Shown: piece by piece, positions 63,124 to 64,000 of the stretch
How positions within the stretch are numbered: the first letter of the stretch is position 1
Layout of the letters: every line of letters begins with the position of its first letter
Assembly: GCF_004801415.1 (NCBI RefSeq)
Contig: NZ_SSNX01000001.1
Span: forward strand, 434,001-498,000
DNA: 64,000 nucleotides
DNA from: Deinococcus sp. KSM4-11
Lineage (GTDB): Bacteria; Deinococcota; Deinococci; Deinococcales; Deinococcaceae
Reading direction: 5' to 3'
Position numbers and translations under genes: made by a program
The notes under the pieces: generated by a model
Told to the model about the DNA's origin: nothing
Seen by the model: only the letters and a program-made list of their open reading frames with translations
Database searches by the model: none

Positions 63124-64000
63124 TCAGGCCACGCCAGCCACGCCAGTGACCGGCCAGCGCTGGCGTGGGGCTTCTGCCCGTTGCTCCTGATGCCGCTCGA
63201 AGCGCCCATTCAGGCTGATCCGCTCGCCGAAGGAGTGCGGCGCTTCCGGCGTGAAGCCAAGCGGTGTGAACCGGGCCGACAGGTGGAGCATCGCCTCGGC
63301 CTGCTCGACCGTCGGTTCACCCAGCGTGTAGTGCCCCGTGTGCCCCGCGAGGCCCAGCAGCAGCGCCTCGGCCAGTGCCATGGGCAGGCGCTCGTGCCCC
63401 GCGTGCGCACCGGCGTGGCGCCGGATGCCCCTGGCACAGCACAGGCCGCCATCCACAACCTGCACGTCCGGACGGTCGAGCAGCAGGGTGGGCCGGGTCA
63501 CGCGGGGTCGGGTCTCGTCCAGCACGACGGCATTCCGCCCCAGGTGCCCGGCGCGCAGGTCTGCGGCTGCGCGGCTGAGCAAGACGACCAGGCCGCAGGA
63601 CGGCACCCCGCCCAGGTCGGTCGAGACGTCCGTCCGGCCGTGTCCCAGGTGCTGCTGCATCTCACGCAGGGCACCCGCATGTCGGCTGATCAGCAGCAGC
63701 GGCTGCTCGGTGCGCCGGGCGAGCAGCGCGGTCACGCAACGCCCGATGCCGCAGGCGGCCCCGACGATCGCCACGCGCGTAGTGGCTGGGCAGTGGGCGA
63801 GCAGCCGCACCACACTCTGGAAGACCAGCGCGGCCGCGAACGCGTCTCCGGTCGTGAGGCCGATCTCGTCCACTCCACGCAGGGCCAGCCCCCGCGCCGT
63901 GGCCAGCGCCGTCAGGCCGCCCAGGCCGACCGTCTGCGCTCCCAGCTTCTGGGCCTGCCCGATGGCCCGCCCGATGGCCTGGCGGGCACGCGGCGTGCCC
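63124..64000 (-). CDS. Rossmann-fold oxidoreductase-like protein (partial, N-terminus off the right edge)
   Basis: 292 codons are in the window and the frame stays open to the right edge. ARQAIGRAIGQAQKLGAQTVGLGGLTALATARG is followed by a second nucleotide-binding pattern, VAIVGAACGIGRCVTALLA. This two-part layout recalls the acyl-ACP reductase/shikimate-dehydrogenase-like group (VGLG-x-x-T, then G-x-x-x-G-I-G), but the assignment is tentative. The C-terminal part contains an LPMALAEALLLGLAG helix and a charged tail. Confidence 0.6.
   Translation of the reverse strand, partial: GTPRARQAIGRAIGQAQKLGAQTVGLGGLTALATARGLALRGVDEIGLTTGDAFAAALVFQSVVRLLAHCPATTRVAIVGAACGIGRCVTALLARRTEQPLLLISRHAGALREMQQHLGHGRTDVSTDLGGVPSCGLVVLLSRAAADLRAGHLGRNAVVLDETRPRVTRPTLLLDRPDVQVVDGGLCCARGIRRHAGAHAGHERLPMALAEALLLGLAGHTGHYTLGEPTVEQAEAMLHLSARFTPLGFTPEAPHSFGERISLNGRFERHQEQRAEAPRQRWPVTGVAGVA

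Overview
The window is a stretch of high-GC bacterial chromosome that I assign by inference to the genus Deinococcus. The reasons are gene content (second EF-G, NadM-type protein, long HPF, PurU, type 2 IPP isomerase, many Ser/Thr-rich lipoproteins) and a striking promoter habit. At about 25 genes a TANNNT hexamer ends 5 to 7 nt, most often exactly 6 nt, before an ATG or GTG. That is the arrangement of leaderless mRNAs, which are known to be abundant in Deinococcus. No rRNA, CRISPR array, prophage or insertion sequence was seen. One tRNA gene (initiator tRNA-Met) is present.

Layout. 1-6.9 kb: exported proteins (FN3/PKD lipoprotein, ExeM/NucH-type nuclease lipoprotein), a TauE/SafE exporter with a DUF1634 partner, a stalk-domain secreted protein. 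7-13.7 kb: an Mph-like phosphotransferase, then a beta-oxidation operon (FadN-type dehydrogenase/hydratase and thiolase) interrupted by a tightly coupled trio: two small paralogous proteins of lower GC flanking a membrane-anchored alpha/beta hydrolase. 13.8-18.2 kb: an Ig-like lipoprotein and NAD salvage (nadE diverging from pncB and a NadM-like gene). 18.4-25.3 kb: rRNA methyltransferase, DNA polymerase IV, subtilisin-like lipoprotein, HAD phosphatase, APH-type kinase, DUF2625 protein. 25.3-31.3 kb: PEP synthase with its divergent regulator PpsR, a DinB-superfamily protein, glucose-6-phosphate isomerase. 31.4-37.8 kb: TetR regulator, HPF, butyrate kinase, EF-G2, and a lower-GC WD40-like gene. 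37.8-45.7 kb: asymmetric heterodimeric ABC exporter, threonine aldolase, a CPBP protease cluster of membrane proteins, DUF456. 45.7-49.6 kb: initiator tRNA, IPP isomerase, ruvA, GNAT, MFS transporter. 49.7-55.6 kb: metG behind a Met-rich leader, rapZ-yvcK, proA. 55.7-64 kb: dxs plus a coupled lipoprotein, a PspA-like protein, a stalk-domain protein divergent from a TetR gene, purU and its follower, membrane protein, and a partial Rossmann-fold protein.

Themes. Several genes serve central carbon and fatty-acid metabolism (ppsA/ppsR, pgi, fadN/thiolase, buk), NAD salvage, isoprenoids (dxs, idi2), translation (initiator tRNA, metG, EF-G2, HPF, rRNA methylase) and repair (dinB, ruvA). The most interesting items are the Met-rich leaderless leader peptide with mutually exclusive hairpins before metG, a 17-bp RDRM-like palindrome on the dinB promoter, the paralog/hydrolase/paralog cassette inside the fad operon, a NadM whose Nudix box is lost, an apparent non-canonical start after purU, and a promoter-embedded palindrome at the MFS gene. 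All functions come from reading motifs by eye; no database search was run.
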